Below, one piece after another: positions 22,424 through 34,784 of a DNA stretch of 64,000 nucleotides. Numbering within the stretch: the stretch's first letter is position 1; the number at the start of each line of letters is the position of its first letter. Under the pieces are notes generated by a model. The model was not told the DNA's origin. It did no database searches and was given only the letters and a program-made list of their open reading frames with translations. Source of the DNA: Sambucus nigra (taxonomy: Eukaryota; Streptophyta; Magnoliopsida; Dipsacales; Adoxaceae); the NCBI GenBank assembly GCA_949130495.1, contig OX422221.1, positions 159,311,241 through 159,375,240 on the forward strand, written 5' to 3'. The position numbers and the translations under genes were made by a program.

Positions 22424-23560
22424 CTACTCGTAAGAGCTGTCAGGTTGTAAGTCAATCTCCTCAATCACAATGTGGGTGTGGGCCATGTCATCCCGAAGGT
22501 ATCGTCTCAATGACGAGATGTGGAATACATGGTGAATGCGGTGTAAGTGCTCTAGCAGTCCCAATCTGTATGCTATCGGCCCAATCCTCTCGATAATGGG
22601 AAATGGTCCCATGTACCTCGAGGCCAATTTCCTTTTCTTCCCAAACCTCATCACTCCTTTCATAGGAGATACACGTAGTAATAAATGGTCCCCCATATTA
22701 AATTCACGAAATAACCGTTTTGCATCGGCGTAGCTTTTCTGCATATCCTAGGCTACCCGAATGCGACTCCTGATAATATCAATCCTCATAGAAGTTTCCT
22801 AAATCACCTCTGGTCTGAGAAACTTGTTGTCCCCCACCTCTAACCAACAAGTGGGAGAACGACAAGGCTTGCCATACAATGCCTCAAATGGAGCCATGCC
22901 AATCGTGAACTGATAAGAGTTATTATAAGCAAACTCCACTAGTGGAAGATGTGGCTCCCATCCTCCCCCAAAATCAAGGTCACACATGCGTAGCATATCT
23001 TCCAACATCTGGTTGGTACGCTCTGTTTGTTCATTTGTCTGTGGGTGGTAAGCTGAACTCAATCTCAACTCTGTACCCGTGGCCTCCTGAAAACTCTCCC
23101 AGAAATGCGACACGAAAATCTTGTCTCTATCTGACACAATATCCAAGGTCACCCCATGTAGCCTAACAATCTCAGCAATGAACAACTGAGCATAATGGCC
23201 CGTGGTATAGTCTGTCCTTACTGGAAGAAAATGATCCACCTTGGTCAAATGGTCCACAATCACCCAGATGGAGTCGTGGCCCCGCTGTTATGTAGGCAAC
23301 CCCGTAATGAAATCCATGGAAATACTCTCCCACTTCCACGTGGGTATTTACAACGGCTGAAGCAACTCCGATGGTCTCTGGTGGTCCACTTTTACCATCT
23401 GGAAAGTAGAACACTTGGGCACGAACTCAGTAATGTCCTTCTTCATCCCACTCCACCAGTATTGTCACCTCATATCCTGGTACATCTTATCTCTCATAGG
23501 ATTCACCGCAAATCGGGACCCGTGTGACTGGGTCATCACTGCATGACGTAAGTCTGCTCC
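22424..23560 (-). pseudogene. E3 integrase (broken)
   Basis: Zinc finger: the CxxC pair reads CSTF near 23413-23424, so the second zinc Cys is Phe. The core has ISMDFITGLP (first Asp, about 23320), a VDHLTKVDHF segment, IVSDRDKIF (second Asp, about 23145) and NEQTERTNQ (Glu, about 23030). The C-terminal part (22744-22424) has GDHLLLRVSP and ASRYMGPFPI. Stops occur at about 23465, 23350, 23290 and 22799. It would join element cDNA to host DNA. Confidence 0.87.
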
Positions 23561-24254
23561 TTTTGGGACCACCAATCTCCCATTAAACCTGAAACCTCCA
23601 TCGAAACTAATTGAAAAGGACTCGGCACCCTCGGCTAAAAGTCGTACGATTTTCTCCTGGAAAAATGAGTCTGTTGTCTGTGTCTGTATTACTCTCGTAA
23701 CAATCTCAGGTGTCACCATCATGGAAGATATGAATGAACGGGCTACCACATCCTGGTGACCCAACTCTTTCCACTTTACTTTACAGACGTCCGTTACATC
23801 GTCTACCGGTCTCCGTCTCAATGCATCAGCAACTACGTTGGCCTTACTCGGATGGTACAGTATATCTAACTGATAGTCTTTCACAAACTCTAACCACCTG
23901 TGCTGACGCATATTCAACTCTCGTTGAGTGAACAGATACTGCAGTGACTTGTGGTCTGTGAACAAGCAAAATTTCTCCCCCAATAAGTAGTGTCTCCATA
24001 TCCTCAATGCAAAGATGACCGTTGCTAACTCTAGGTCATGTGTGGGGTAGTAATTCTCGTGCGGCTTAAGCTTGTGGGAGGTAAAAGCTATAGCCTTCTC
24101 CTTCTGCTGAAGTACTCCCACAAGTCCCCATAAGGAGGCGTCAGTGTAAACCAGATACTCCACCCCTGGATTGGGTAAAGCAAGGACTGGTGCCGAAGTT
24201 AGCTTGTCTTTCAGCTCATCGAAAGCTAATTGACAAGTATCGTCCCAAACATAT
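23561..24254 (-). pseudogene. E3 RT tail and RNase H, open frame
   Basis: Directly continues the RT reading left of E4: the codons on either side of E4 join in frame over the CATAT duplication. RNase H motifs: YTDAS (about 24150), [13 protein letters not shown] (Glu), [11 protein letters not shown] (Asp, about 23960) and the last Asp in [13 protein letters not shown] (about 23830). All catalytic residues are present, and no stop occurs until about 23465. This is the best kept part of E3. Confidence 0.88.
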
Positions 24255-25158
24255 TGTGATAACCCGCGATCCGAGATAAGGGGTGGCCAGCCCGATACTC
24301 AAACGTAATAGAAATCATGGATGGATATCATTCTCATCATCACAAAAATAAACTGAGTATACGGGAAAATCACCCAATAAATTAGAAAACGGGTTGCCAA
24401 AAGTTTTAGAATTTAAAACCAGTCAAGAAAATTAAATTTAAATAACCCAATCTGATAAGCAAGTGGAATTCCACAAGATATATAATAAATCTAACAAGAA
24501 TGTATATAAAAGGACCGTATAGGCTGTCGGTCCACAACTACACACAACACAGTACAACAGTTTAATATCTTACGTAATACATTCATTAATCAAATACAAA
24601 AGTTTGGGCCACATGCCCGAGTGTAAGACCCGATCATATCTAGAACACAAAGATGAGGGCGTCTAATTCAATAACCTGTAATAATCCGCAAGATCTTATA
24701 GCTCGTAAAAAGCAAAGGAATAGGAATGTCAAACCAGGCGCCCTTGCGGTGGAGCACCTGAGCGGATACAATCGTATGCACAACAAGGAAAATGAATCGG
24801 TCAGGGCCGGGTTCTATATGATCACCGGAAGAAATAAAAAGCATGATAGAAATGAACCGTTATGCATGAATGATAAGGATGATAAAATGGTATGATAACT
24901 ATCATGTTAAACTACAATTTCAAATTAAGATATTTTAACTAATTATGAAATGTAACACAATTACAAAAGAAAATTTAAAAGTAAATAACTTTAATTTAAA
25001 ACCTTTGCTCATTAATCCAATTACCATATCCCTTTACATTCCTTATTAGGAATAAAACCATTTATCCGGTTTAATCAAGAAGATACAATTTACCTTCATT
25101 AATTAAAACTTTCCATTTTTATCTTTCCATTCCTTAATAGGAATACCATTTATACCAA

Positions 25159-25225
25159 GTGCTCTTTATGGCACATATCTCAATCACATGCTCTTTATGG
25201 CATGTATCCATGCTCTTTATGGCAT
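25159..25225. repeat. GCTCTTTATGGC direct repeats in E4 left LTR
   Basis: Three copies of TGCTCTTTATGGCA at spacings of about 25-30 bp. They are present also at 31957-32020 (first copy mutated) and in E5 at 48784-48873 and 55083-55167. Confidence 0.85.
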
Positions 25226-26115
25226 ACATATCCATCAAGTCCCACTTGATGCAGAAAAATTATATTCTCATACATATAACGATTCTAAGACCGCCCCTCC
25301 GAGTTTCCCCACTGGGTGCGCCCCTAAATGACCATCATCTTCCAGGGCCTATCTATACAAGATAACCTGGGCACCTATCGCGATACGTCGGGAAGCGGCC
25401 ATATGCATGCAGGAGAGTCAGGACCACACCCGGAATCCCCTCACCAGCGCAGAAAACATATAAAACCCCGCATATGGCCTAGGACTATATCCACCCTGTA
25501 TTCATTAGCCAGGGGGCATCACCAAGCGCGCGAACTTCCCTTATGATGTCATTTAGAGAGGTGTGTTTAAGTAAATTAACATTTACCATTTTAAATCTCA
25601 TTTTCATTTTCAATATTCATTACCAATTTCTATTTTCATTATCCATGTGATTGGTTCTTTTTATTCGAACCTAACATCATTAAACAACTAGGTTCATTTT
25701 ATTTGAACCTATCATCTTTAAACAAATTTGGGTTCATATTATGCGAACCTATTCCCGTTGAATATTATCATTGATATTCCTCAAATTTCAAGTTCCGGCT
25801 TAGTCTCCAAATAGACATTATGATCCTACAATTCCCAAAGTTCATAGGATTCCGATAAGCCCCTAAGTCTCCAAGCATGGGCATTTAACTTCCTAACTTC
25901 TAAAAAAAAATTCAATAAAAGAAGTAATGCCTTAGCATTACTTTAAACACCCCCAAAATAAACCCCAGATGACCCAAATTTTAGTCTAGGGTAGCGACCA
26001 AACTCAACTAATATTCTAGGACTCTAAGTTTACTTCATTCAAGAAGGTTCCTAGGTCCTAAGCCTTAACAAAAAGATCAAAATTTTAACAAGAAAATAAC
26101 TCAAAACTGCAGGGA

Positions 26116-26317
26116 CCGAATCGATTCGCCCTAGGGGACGAATCGATTCGCCCTGCCGAATCGATTCGCCCTGAAAGAGAATCGGTTCGGAAGACAAAAC
26201 CCAAATTCTGCATTTGCCGAATCGATTCGGCCTTAACCCGAATCGATTCGGGTACACAGACCTGGGAAACTGCTTCTATGCAAATCGATTCGCCCAAGAG
26301 GCCGATTCGATTCGCCC
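26116..26317. repeat. CGAATCGATTCG palindrome cluster in E4 left LTR
   Basis: About eight copies of CCGAATCGATTCGSC-type words, some mutated (ATCGGTTCG, CCGATTCGATTCG). The right LTR cluster (32911-33072) has two fewer copies. Confidence 0.92.
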
Positions 26318-27167
26318 CTGCGAAAATGCCAAGTTTGGCTATGGAGTTCTAAACTCCAAATTTTCTCCCAAACCCAAAACTAACCAAAACAAGCTTATAT
26401 AGTGGAACTAAAACTCCATAAATACACCCAACTACCATCATTTGCAACATTTATCATCCAAATCAATTTCCAAGGGTTAATACCCAAAAATCCAACAAAA
26501 CCCTAAATGATTTAAACACAACAAATTCATAACTATCACAACTAATTATTCTCCTTAAATCATATAATAGCAAGTAGATAACTTGCCTTGATCATGCAAG
26601 TGCTGATTTGATTTGGTGTAGGAAATGATCCAAGCTTGAATCTCCAAATTTCTCTTTTTCTCCCAAAGTTATCTTCCTCTCTCTACTCTCTCTAAGGCTC
26701 AATTGTGTAAAATGGAAGAATAGAAATGGGGATGGGGAAAATAAAACGGAGCTTAAGTCTAAAAGCCCACTTAAATGATCAATACGCAATATAATAAATC
26801 GCAACTACACATTTAAGCTATAACCAGTCAAAAGTGCCCGAAATGCCAAAATACAATATGGCACTTATTTTGACTGTCTCGCACCTACCGGGACTAACTA
26901 CACCCTCCAAATTATCATTTGGAGATTTTATAACTCATTTTAAGTTCCGATTTCATATTAAACCAAAATGTCATTTTAATTCTTATGACACAACAAGTCA
27001 CCACATGGATATTTTTACCTACTCATCAGGTAATCATACAACATTTCAGTAAATATTAACCTTTTCCATATTAAATGAATATTTACTCAACATACATCAT
27101 TTTATAATTAATTACTACACATAGTAAATAAATATAAAATAGGCTCTCAAAAGTGAGGGTTGTTACA

Positions 27168-27180
27168 TACTCCCCCCTTA
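27168..27180 (-). other. E4 polypurine tract
   Basis: On the - strand it reads TAAGGGGGGAGTA, directly before the LTR start TGTAACA. It primes second-strand synthesis. Confidence 0.85.
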
Positions 27181-28720
27181 TGACTGAATTTTGCCCCCAA
27201 AATTCAGGCATACCTCGTAAGAAGAAATGCGGATACTTTTCCCGCATGTCGTCCTCGCGATCCCATGTCGATTCCTCGACACTGTGCTGACTACCTTGCA
27301 TCATAACTAAAGGTACTACCTGCGATCTCAATCTCCGCTCTCCACGCTCTAAAATAGCAACCGACTACTCCTCATAAGGAACGTCAAGTTGTAACTCAAT
27401 ATTTTCGAAAGAAAAGTGCCTAAAGGCACCATCACATCTCTTGTACTACTTTACATGAGAGATATGGAACACGTCATGAACTTGCTGCAAATATTTCGAT
27501 AAAGCAAGTTAATAGGTTACCGGACCCACCTTAACATATATAGGAAAGGTCCAACGTAACGCAGTGCACGTTTTCCTTTTCTACTCGAACCGCTTAATGC
27601 CCTTCATAGGCGATACTCGCACCAACACTTGGTCCATCGACCTCAAACTCCACATGACTTCTTCTCGCATCGACTTAGCTCTTTCGTCGATCTTCGTTAT
27701 ACGAATGCGATTCTGAATGAGTTCGATTTTCGAAGAAGTATCCCGGATCATTCCAGGTCCGAGAGACTTATCATCTCGCACCCCTAACCAACAAGAGGGA
27801 GATCCACAAGGCCTACCATAACAGGCTTTTTTTTTTAAAGCTCCATCCCGATAGTGAATCGATACAAATAATTATAAGCGAATTCAACTAGTGGGAGACA
27901 CTGTTCCTGACTATTCTCGAAGTCAAGCATGCACATAAGGAGCATATCCTCCAACATGTGGTTTACCCCTTTGGTCTGTCCATCTGTGGAGGATGATAAG
28001 AAGTGCTTAACCACAATTTGATTCCCATGGCTTCTTGGAAACTTGCCACAAGTGGGAAATGAAACTCTCGTCTCAGTCGGAAACTATAATCAAAGGCACC
28101 CCATGCAGTCCAACTAACCCTTCATGCCCGACCACCAATACTGGCAGCGCACAACTTGACACATAAGTCGTTACCCTATGCACCGCAACCTTAGAACCGC
28201 GAGATTCCACCATTTCTGCCTTTCTTAAGTCCTTCTCATCTGGGACAAAAATCTCCTGTGGAAACACACCCCGCCCTCAGAGTCAATAGAGCAGGATATT
28301 GTTCCCTCAATCAACAGCTTGTATATGTGGTCTTAACCACCCCTGTCTTTCCTACGACATCTTGCAATGAAATGTTTCTCGCACGAAAGACTAAATTCTG
28401 CCCAGGAAGTAGTACCTTCTTTCCCGTATGGTGATCACCCCCACGATGAATTTTAATTCAAGCATGGGATAATACTTCCCACAAGTTTAAACTTATGAGG
28501 CGCATAGACAATAAGTCGATGCTTCAGTATTATTACTTCCCATTATGGCAGAGACTTGTTAACGGAATTCACCCTTGAGCTTAACAACATGAGCTCAGGA
28601 GTGAGAATCAATTCACCCTATTCATCCCGAAAGTTAAGTTACCTCTGTAACCTCTAACTACGAGAGGCCTTATCTCCTTCGGCCTTATCTACCAAACCTC
28701 TCGAAATCCACCACTTCTCG
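27181..28720 (-). pseudogene. E4 pol remnant (RNase H trace, integrase pieces, chromodomain)
   Basis: The chromodomain is the clearest piece: HSVEESTWDREDDMREKYPHF at 27181-27331 (cited motif: EESTWDRE). Then come integrase C-terminal text with LVRVSPMKGIKRFE (27781-27581), a core trace GVPLIIVSD (28073-28100) and a zinc-finger-region trace EKDLRKAEMVESRGSKVAVH (28140-28240). Further right are weak RNase H words such as HKFKLMR near 28490. Large parts of the integrase core and all of RT, protease and gag are missing. It is homologous to E3 22226-24100. Confidence 0.75.
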
Positions 28721-28924
28721 TTATCAGGGAACCAATCCCTCTTAAAGTTAACACACAACTTATTTGTGGTCAACTCCCGACAGCCCTCCTAAACTAATGT
28801 CACATAAACAAAAGGCCTTATGTCCAAACAATCCTAAGGTCTACCTACCTATATCCTATCTAAGTCGTATACACCTAATACTAAGTATATCCCTAGTGCC
28901 CAAGACCTTTCTCAACTCCCGACA

Positions 28925-29010
28925 TTTGCTCGGTTTCGTGCGTGGGACGTCTCGCCGAAGCAAAATCCAAATAAGGAACCCTCCCGTTACACTACTACCT
29001 CGCGTTTTCA
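28925..29010 (-). repeat. Module copy 1 in E4 internal region
   Basis: One of eight copies of a conserved block with GTGCGTGGGACGTCTCGCC, AATCCAAATAAGGAACCC and ACACTACTACC. It is closest to E5 51740-51830. Confidence 0.85.
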
Positions 29011-29384
29011 TCAAGATATACAGGTCTAAGACACATGTTCGGGACCGAAAAGATTCTACTTATATACATTACCATTTAAATAACTGAAGAGTTAACAAAT
29101 CAAACATTCACTTTCCACAAAGCCTTATAATTATTTACCCCACAACATATATATACCTTTTTAAATAGCCTTCTTATCAAGGCATAACCCGAAGTCTTAA
29201 TTGGAATTCGTATCCCAGTCTCCCTCGCATCGTTCAGAGGAGAGACTGTATACAGTGCTTCTATTTCGCACTTTATTAGCCATTAATCACTCTTCTACGT
29301 GATTCTCGGCTAAACCTTTCAACCAGCAAAATAAAATAAAATAGAATGAAATGAAATGAACTAAAAGAAGAAAGAATAACATCT

Positions 29385-29480
29385 CCCCATTCTCAACTTC
29401 ATCTAGGTTCACGCGTGGAGCGTCCCGCAAAAGCGGAATCCAAACAAGGAATTCCTCCTATACGCTACTACTCAACTTTG
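29385..29480 (-). repeat. Module copy 2 in E4 internal region
   Basis: Preceded by CTCCCCATTCTCAAC and then CGCGTGGAGCGTCCCGC, GGAATCCAAACAAGGAAT and ACGCTACTACTC. It is more diverged than copy 1; its partner in E5 is 52230-52320. Confidence 0.8.
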
Positions 29481-31031
29481 TCGGTCGTGGGGATAAGGCA
29501 TACCAATCACATACAATGCAAATAAGCACTCAATCACACCAACCCAATAATACAACAAGTAATAAAAACCTCCTACTTACCTCAACCACCCCTATAAAAT
29601 CTCAACCTGTATCCAGGAGAGACATTATAGAATAACTAATTCCGTCCTGAAACTAGAAATAAGATAGCCTCGCAATCTATTTGCTTGCTATCACCCCCAA
29701 TCAACCCAAGATATCTTTACTTGTATAGTACCCATCATACAAGTAGCACATAATGTACATAGTAGTTAAAGGAAAACATAACATCACTCACTTTATAACG
29801 ACTGAAGGAAAATATGAAACTTCCCTACCACGAAAGTCATATAATTACTCTATCTATGATATCGTCAATATTCCCACAAGCTCGAGGTACGCACTCGAAA
29901 CTATCGTAGATACGATACTAAAAAATCTTATCCTAAGGAATACACCACCTACTAATAAGGTGGAATTCTCGCCAACATATTTGCCAATCACTCCGGGTTC
30001 ATACCAATGATTCTCAGACTCCATATTCGAGTCTTATACGATCCAACAGTACTTCCATTAATTACCCAACTAGGCGCTTTTTCGTTTCCCTTTCTCCAAT
30101 CAACATAATGAATATGCGTGGTTCTTTCATGTTATAACCATTGTTTCGCCCCTAGCTGCCAAACATTTGTCCACATAGTCCATCTTACTTTCTCAATAAA
30201 AGAGAACACGCATCTCGGCCTCCTTTTCCTCAGTTCAATGAAACCTCTTCAGGTGGATGCCCACCAATAGGGTTTCATGAACATTGTTCCTTCAGAAGTG
30301 TTAACGACACTTATTCGGGAGCTTATCCTTCCATCAAAGGACTCTTCCTTCCTTATGCTAACTTTATTTTGGTGCACGGCCTCCCTAACCGTACAACTCT
30401 TTATTCACATGTCAGTCTCTGATCGAACCTCGCGTGAACGTTTGAGGATCCACCTTCTCTAACTTTCAGTTGTCCCAGATAAACTTTCTATAGAATGTAT
30501 ATACCGGGTTCCTCCTTGGAAAAACTTTCTTCTCCCAGAAATATGGTGACTACATTCCCACCATTTCAACACTACTCCTACGGGTGAAGGATTTTCCTCC
30601 ATCCTACTTCTGTGCACTTTCCAGCTTTCGTTTAACATCACTTGAAATCTCAAGCTTAGTACCACCCTCTACTTCTAGAAGTACTTGGAAAACTAGATTT
30701 ACCGTAATTAGTAGTCGCAGTAGCAAAATATGAAAATGCTACAAAAGGGGAGCGACTTCCAAAGCGGTCCTCATCCCCGACCATAAATTACAGTTCCTCC
30801 TAATCCCATCAAATGACGCCTTCACCACAACCTTCCCTGGCGCCCTTCTTCAATCAACCTAATATTCTCACACGAACGTACAACAGATTCTATGAGTTCT
30901 ACCTCATGGCAGAAGAATGAAATCTCACTAGAGAAATCAACGATCTTAATCCTAAGGCTCTATGTCAAATCAAAAGCAACGCTGAAAACGTAAAGCGTTC
31001 ACACAGATTCCTAAGGACTCTAGAACCTGAT

Positions 31032-31043
31032 GCTCTGATACCA
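31032..31043 (-). other. E4 primer-binding site (initiator tRNA-Met type)
   Basis: The - strand reads TGGTATCAGAGC two bases inside the right LTR. This is the classic plant sequence pairing with the 3' end of initiator tRNA-Met. Confidence 0.92.
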
Positions 31044-31045
31044 TC

Positions 31046-33922
31046 TGTGACAACCCGCGATCCGAGATAAGGGGTGGCCAGCCCGATACTCAAACGTAAT
31101 AGGAATCATGGATGGATATCATTCTCAGCATCACAAAAATAAACTGAGTATACGGGAAAACCACCCAATAAATCAGAAAACGGGCTGCCAAAAAATTTAG
31201 AATTTCAAACCAGTTAAGAAAATTAAATTTAAACAACCCAATCTGATAAGCAAGTGGAATTCCACAAGAATATATATAATAAATCTAACACGAATGTATA
31301 CAAAAGGACCGTATAGGCTGTCGGTCCACAACTACACACAACACAGTACAACAGTTTAATATCTTACGTAATACATTCATTAATCAAATACAAAAGTTTG
31401 GGCCACACGCCCGAGTGTAAGACCCAATCATATCTAGAGCACAAAGACGAGGGGGTCTAATTCAATGACCTGTAATAATTCGCAAGATCTTACAGCTCGT
31501 CAAAAGCAAAGGAATAGGAATGTTAAACCGGGCGCCCTTGCGGTGGAGCACCTGAGCGGATACAATCATATGCACAACAAGGAAAATGAATCGGTCAGGG
31601 CCGGGTTCTATATGATCACCAGAAGAAATAAAAAGCATGATAGAAATGAACAGTTATGCATGAATGATAAGGATGATAAAATGGTATGATAACTAGCATG
31701 TTAAACTACAATTTCAAATTAAGATATTTTAACTAATTATGAAATGTAACACAATTACAAAAGAAAATTTAAAAGTAAATAACTTTAATTTAAAACCTTT
31801 GCTCATTAATCCAATTACCATATCCCTTTACATTCCTTATTAGGAATAAAACCATTTATCCGGTTTAATCAAGAAGATATAATTTCCCTTCATTAATTAA
31901 AACTTTCCATTTTTATCTTTCCATTCCTTAATAGGAATACCATTTATACCAAGTACTCTTTATGGCACATATCTCAATCATATGCTCTTTATGGCACGTA
32001 TCCATGCTCTTTATGGCATATATATCCATCAAGTCCCACTTGATGCAGAAAAATTATATTCTCATACATATAATGATTCTAAGACCGCCCCTCCGAGTTT
32101 CCCCACTGGGTGCGCCCCTAAATGACCATCATCTTCCAGGGCCTATCTATACAAGATAACCTGGGCACCTATCGCGATACGTCGGGAAGCGTCCATATGC
32201 ATGCGGGAGAGTCAGGACCACACCCGAAATCCCCTCACCAGCGCAGAAAACATATAAAAACCCCGCATATGGCCTAGGACTATATCCACACTGCATTCAT
32301 TAGCCAGGGGGCATCACCAAGTACGCGAACTTCCCTTATGATGTCATTTAGAGAGGTGTGTTTAAGTAAATTAACATTTACCATTTTAAATCTCATTTTC
32401 ATTTTCAATATTCATTACCAATTTCCATTTCCATTATCCATGTGATTGGTTCTTTTTATTCAAACCTAACGTCATTAAACAACTGGGTTCATTTTATTTG
32501 AACCTATCATCTTTAAACAAATTTGGGTTCATATTATGCGAACCTATTCCCGTTGAATATTATCATTGATATTCCTCAAATTTCAAGTTTCGGCTTTGTC
32601 TCCAAATAGACATTATGATCCTACAATTCCCAAAGTTCATAGGATTCCGATAAGCCCCTAAGTCTCCAAGCATGGGCATTTAACTTCCTAACTTCTAAAA
32701 AAAATTTCAATAAAAGAAATAATGCCTTAGCATTACTTTAAACACCCCCAAAATAAACCCCAGATGACCCAAATTTTAGTCTAGGGTAGCGACCAAACTC
32801 AACTACTATTCTAGGACTCTAAGTTTACTTCATTCAAGAAGGTTCCTAGGTCCTAAGCCTAAAGAAAAAGATCAAAATTTTAACAAGAAAATAACTCAAA
32901 ACTGTAGGGACCGAATCGATTCGTCCTAGGGGCCGAATCGATTCGCCCTGAAAGCGAATCGGTTCGAAAGACAAAAACAACATTCTGCATTTGCCGAATC
33001 GATTCGGCCTTAACCCGAATTGATTCGGGTACACAGATCTGGGAAACTGCTTCTATGCGAATCGATTCACCCCTGCGAAAATGCCAAGTTTGGCTATGGA
33101 GTTCTAAACTCCAAATTTTCTCCCAAACCCCAAACCAACCACACCAAGCTTATATAATGGAACTAAAACTCCATAAATACACCCAACTACCATCATTTGC
33201 AACATTTATCATCCAAATCAATTTCCAAGGGTTAATACCCAAAAATCCAACAAATCCTTAAATGATTTAAACACAACAAATTCATAACTATCACAACTAA
33301 TTATTCTCCTTAAATCATATAATAGCAAGTAGATAACTTGCCTTGATCATGCAAATGCTGATTGGATTTGGTGTAGGCAATGATCCAAGCTTGAATCTCC
33401 AAATTTCTCTTTTTCTCCCAAAGTTCTCTTCCTCTCTCTACTCTCTCTAAGGCTCAATTGTGTAAAATGGAAGAATAGAAATGGGGGTGGGGAAAATAAA
33501 ATGGGGCTTAAGTCTAAAAGCCCACTTAAATGATCAATACGCGATATAATAAATCGCAACTGCACATTTAAGCTATAACCAGTCAAAAGTGCTCGAAATG
33601 CCAAAATACAATATGGCACTTATTTTGACTATCTCGCACCTACCGGGACTAACTACACCCTCCAAATTATCATTTGGAGATTTTATAACTCATTTTAAGT
33701 TCTGGTTTCATATTAAACCAAAATGTCATTTTAATTCTTATGACACAACAAGTCACCACATGAATATTTTTACCTACTGATCAGGTAATCATACAACATT
33801 TCAGTAAATATTAAACTTTTCCATATTAAATAAATATTTACTCAACATCCATCATTTTATAATTAATTACTACACATAGTAAAGAAATATAAAATAGGCT
33901 CTCAAAAGTGAGAGTTGTTACA
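31046..33922 (-). repeat. E4 5' LTR (right copy)
   Basis: Pair of 24255-27167. It contains the palindrome cluster 32911-33072, the GC-rich block 32085-32345 and the GCTCTTTATGGC words near 31957-32020. Confidence 0.92.
32911..33072. repeat. CGAATCGATTCG palindrome cluster in E4 right LTR
   Basis: Six copies; relative to the left LTR, one unit after the second block and the unit near CAAGAGGCCG are missing. Confidence 0.9.
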
Positions 33923-34780
33923 CATATGGTACCTCCTTGCGAGTCAGGTTCATCAATGGGCCCGCTATCTTGGAGAACCCTCGAATGAATCTCCTATAGT
34001 ACCCGGCTAACCCTAAGAAACTATGCACTTTCGTCGGTGTCGTGGGTTGTCCCCACTCCCTCACCGCTAACACTTTACTCGGGTCAACCGCTATCCCCAT
34101 TTCAGAAACAACATGTTCCAAGAATTTTACTTCCCGTTACCAGAATCCGTACTTCTCGTACTTAGCATACAACTTATGCTCTGGTAGAGTCTGAAGAACC
34201 TGCCTCAAGTGCTCAGCATGCTCTTCCTTAGTGTGCGAATATATCAGGATGTCATCTATGAAGATGATGACAAACTGATCCAAGAACTCTCTGAACACTC
34301 GGTTCATCAAGTCCATGAATACGGCTGGAGCATTTGTGAGTCCAAATGGCATCACTCTAAACTCATAGGACCCATATCTCGTCAAGAAAGCAGTCTTCGA
34401 AACATCATGCTCCCTAATACGTAGTTGATGGTATCCTGACCTCAAATATATCTTCGAAAAGAAAGTTGCTCCCCTAAGCTAGTCGAACCGATCATCGATT
34501 CGAGGCAACGGATATTTGTTCCGTACCGTGACCTTGTTCAGTTCCCGGTAGTCGACACATAATCTCAGTGAACCATCTCTCTTTTTCACAAACAAAGATG
34601 GAGCGCCCCAAGGTGAGGTACTCCTACGACTGAAGCCCTGACCTAACAGCTGCTCTATCTGATCTCGTAACTCTCGCATCTCTACCGGAGCCATACGATA
34701 TGGAGCGTGTTCTATCGGTCGAGTATTCGGTAATAAATCTATGACAAAATCTATCTCTCGACTGGGGGGTAGGCCTGGTA
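33923..34780 (-). pseudogene. E3 reverse transcriptase, N-terminal and palm part
   Basis: From right to left: a [17 protein letters not shown] segment (34694), [18 protein letters not shown], a stop near 34479 and [27 protein letters not shown] and the catalytic FIDD box (34262-34251) follow, with [10 protein letters not shown]. After a stop at 34137 come the thumb segment SKVLAVREW and [12 protein letters not shown], running into the E4 insertion site at 33923. The reading continues at 24254. Two or three stops are present; the motifs are otherwise intact. FIDD instead of YVDD is usual in chromoviruses. Confidence 0.9.
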
Positions 34781-34784
34781 TCTC

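Larger units (their letters stand above)
24255..27167 (-). repeat. E4 3' LTR (left copy)
   Basis: From the - strand start it holds a palindrome cluster (26116-26317), a GC-rich block (25285-25560) and three GCTCTTTATGGC words (25164-25222). It matches 31046-33922 closely, with scattered substitutions and a few short indels. Confidence 0.92.
28721..31045 (-). other. E4 non-coding 5' internal domain, shared with E5
   Basis: No gag-like frame. It aligns collinearly with E5 51560-53779: shared blocks include CTTATTGTGGTCAACTCCC-type text (28770/51595), the 90-bp module (28925 and 29398 against 51740 and 52240), TCTCAACCTGTATCCAGGAG (29603/52455) and AGATAGCCTCGC (29670/52515). It ends at the primer site. 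It may carry packaging or expression signals needed for mobilisation in trans. Confidence 0.75.
24255..33922 (-). mobile_element. E4: chromovirus-derived element with gutted pol, nested in E3
   Basis: LTRs 24255-27167 (2913 bp) and 31046-33922 (2877 bp), both starting TGTGACAACCCGCG and ending TTGTTACA. The target duplication CATAT is exact (24250-24254, 33923-33927). A primer site for initiator tRNA-Met lies at 31032-31043 on the - strand and a polypurine tract at 27168-27180. The internal part (3.9 kb) keeps only decayed RNase H, integrase and chromodomain traces on its 3' side; the 5' 2.3 kb are non-coding and shared with E5. It must have moved using enzymes supplied in trans, or it decayed by internal deletion after insertion. 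Confidence 0.92.

Noticed and set aside
24653..24895. An 80-codon open frame repeated at 31465-31689
   Set aside because: It lies inside the E4 LTRs, so its recurrence is explained by the LTR pair. No motif is visible.
28925..29010. The 90-bp module as a fragment of a known structural RNA
   Set aside because: The text (GCCGAAGC, AATCCAAACAAGG) reminded me of rRNA, but I cannot place it in any rRNA or snRNA, so I leave it as an unnamed module.
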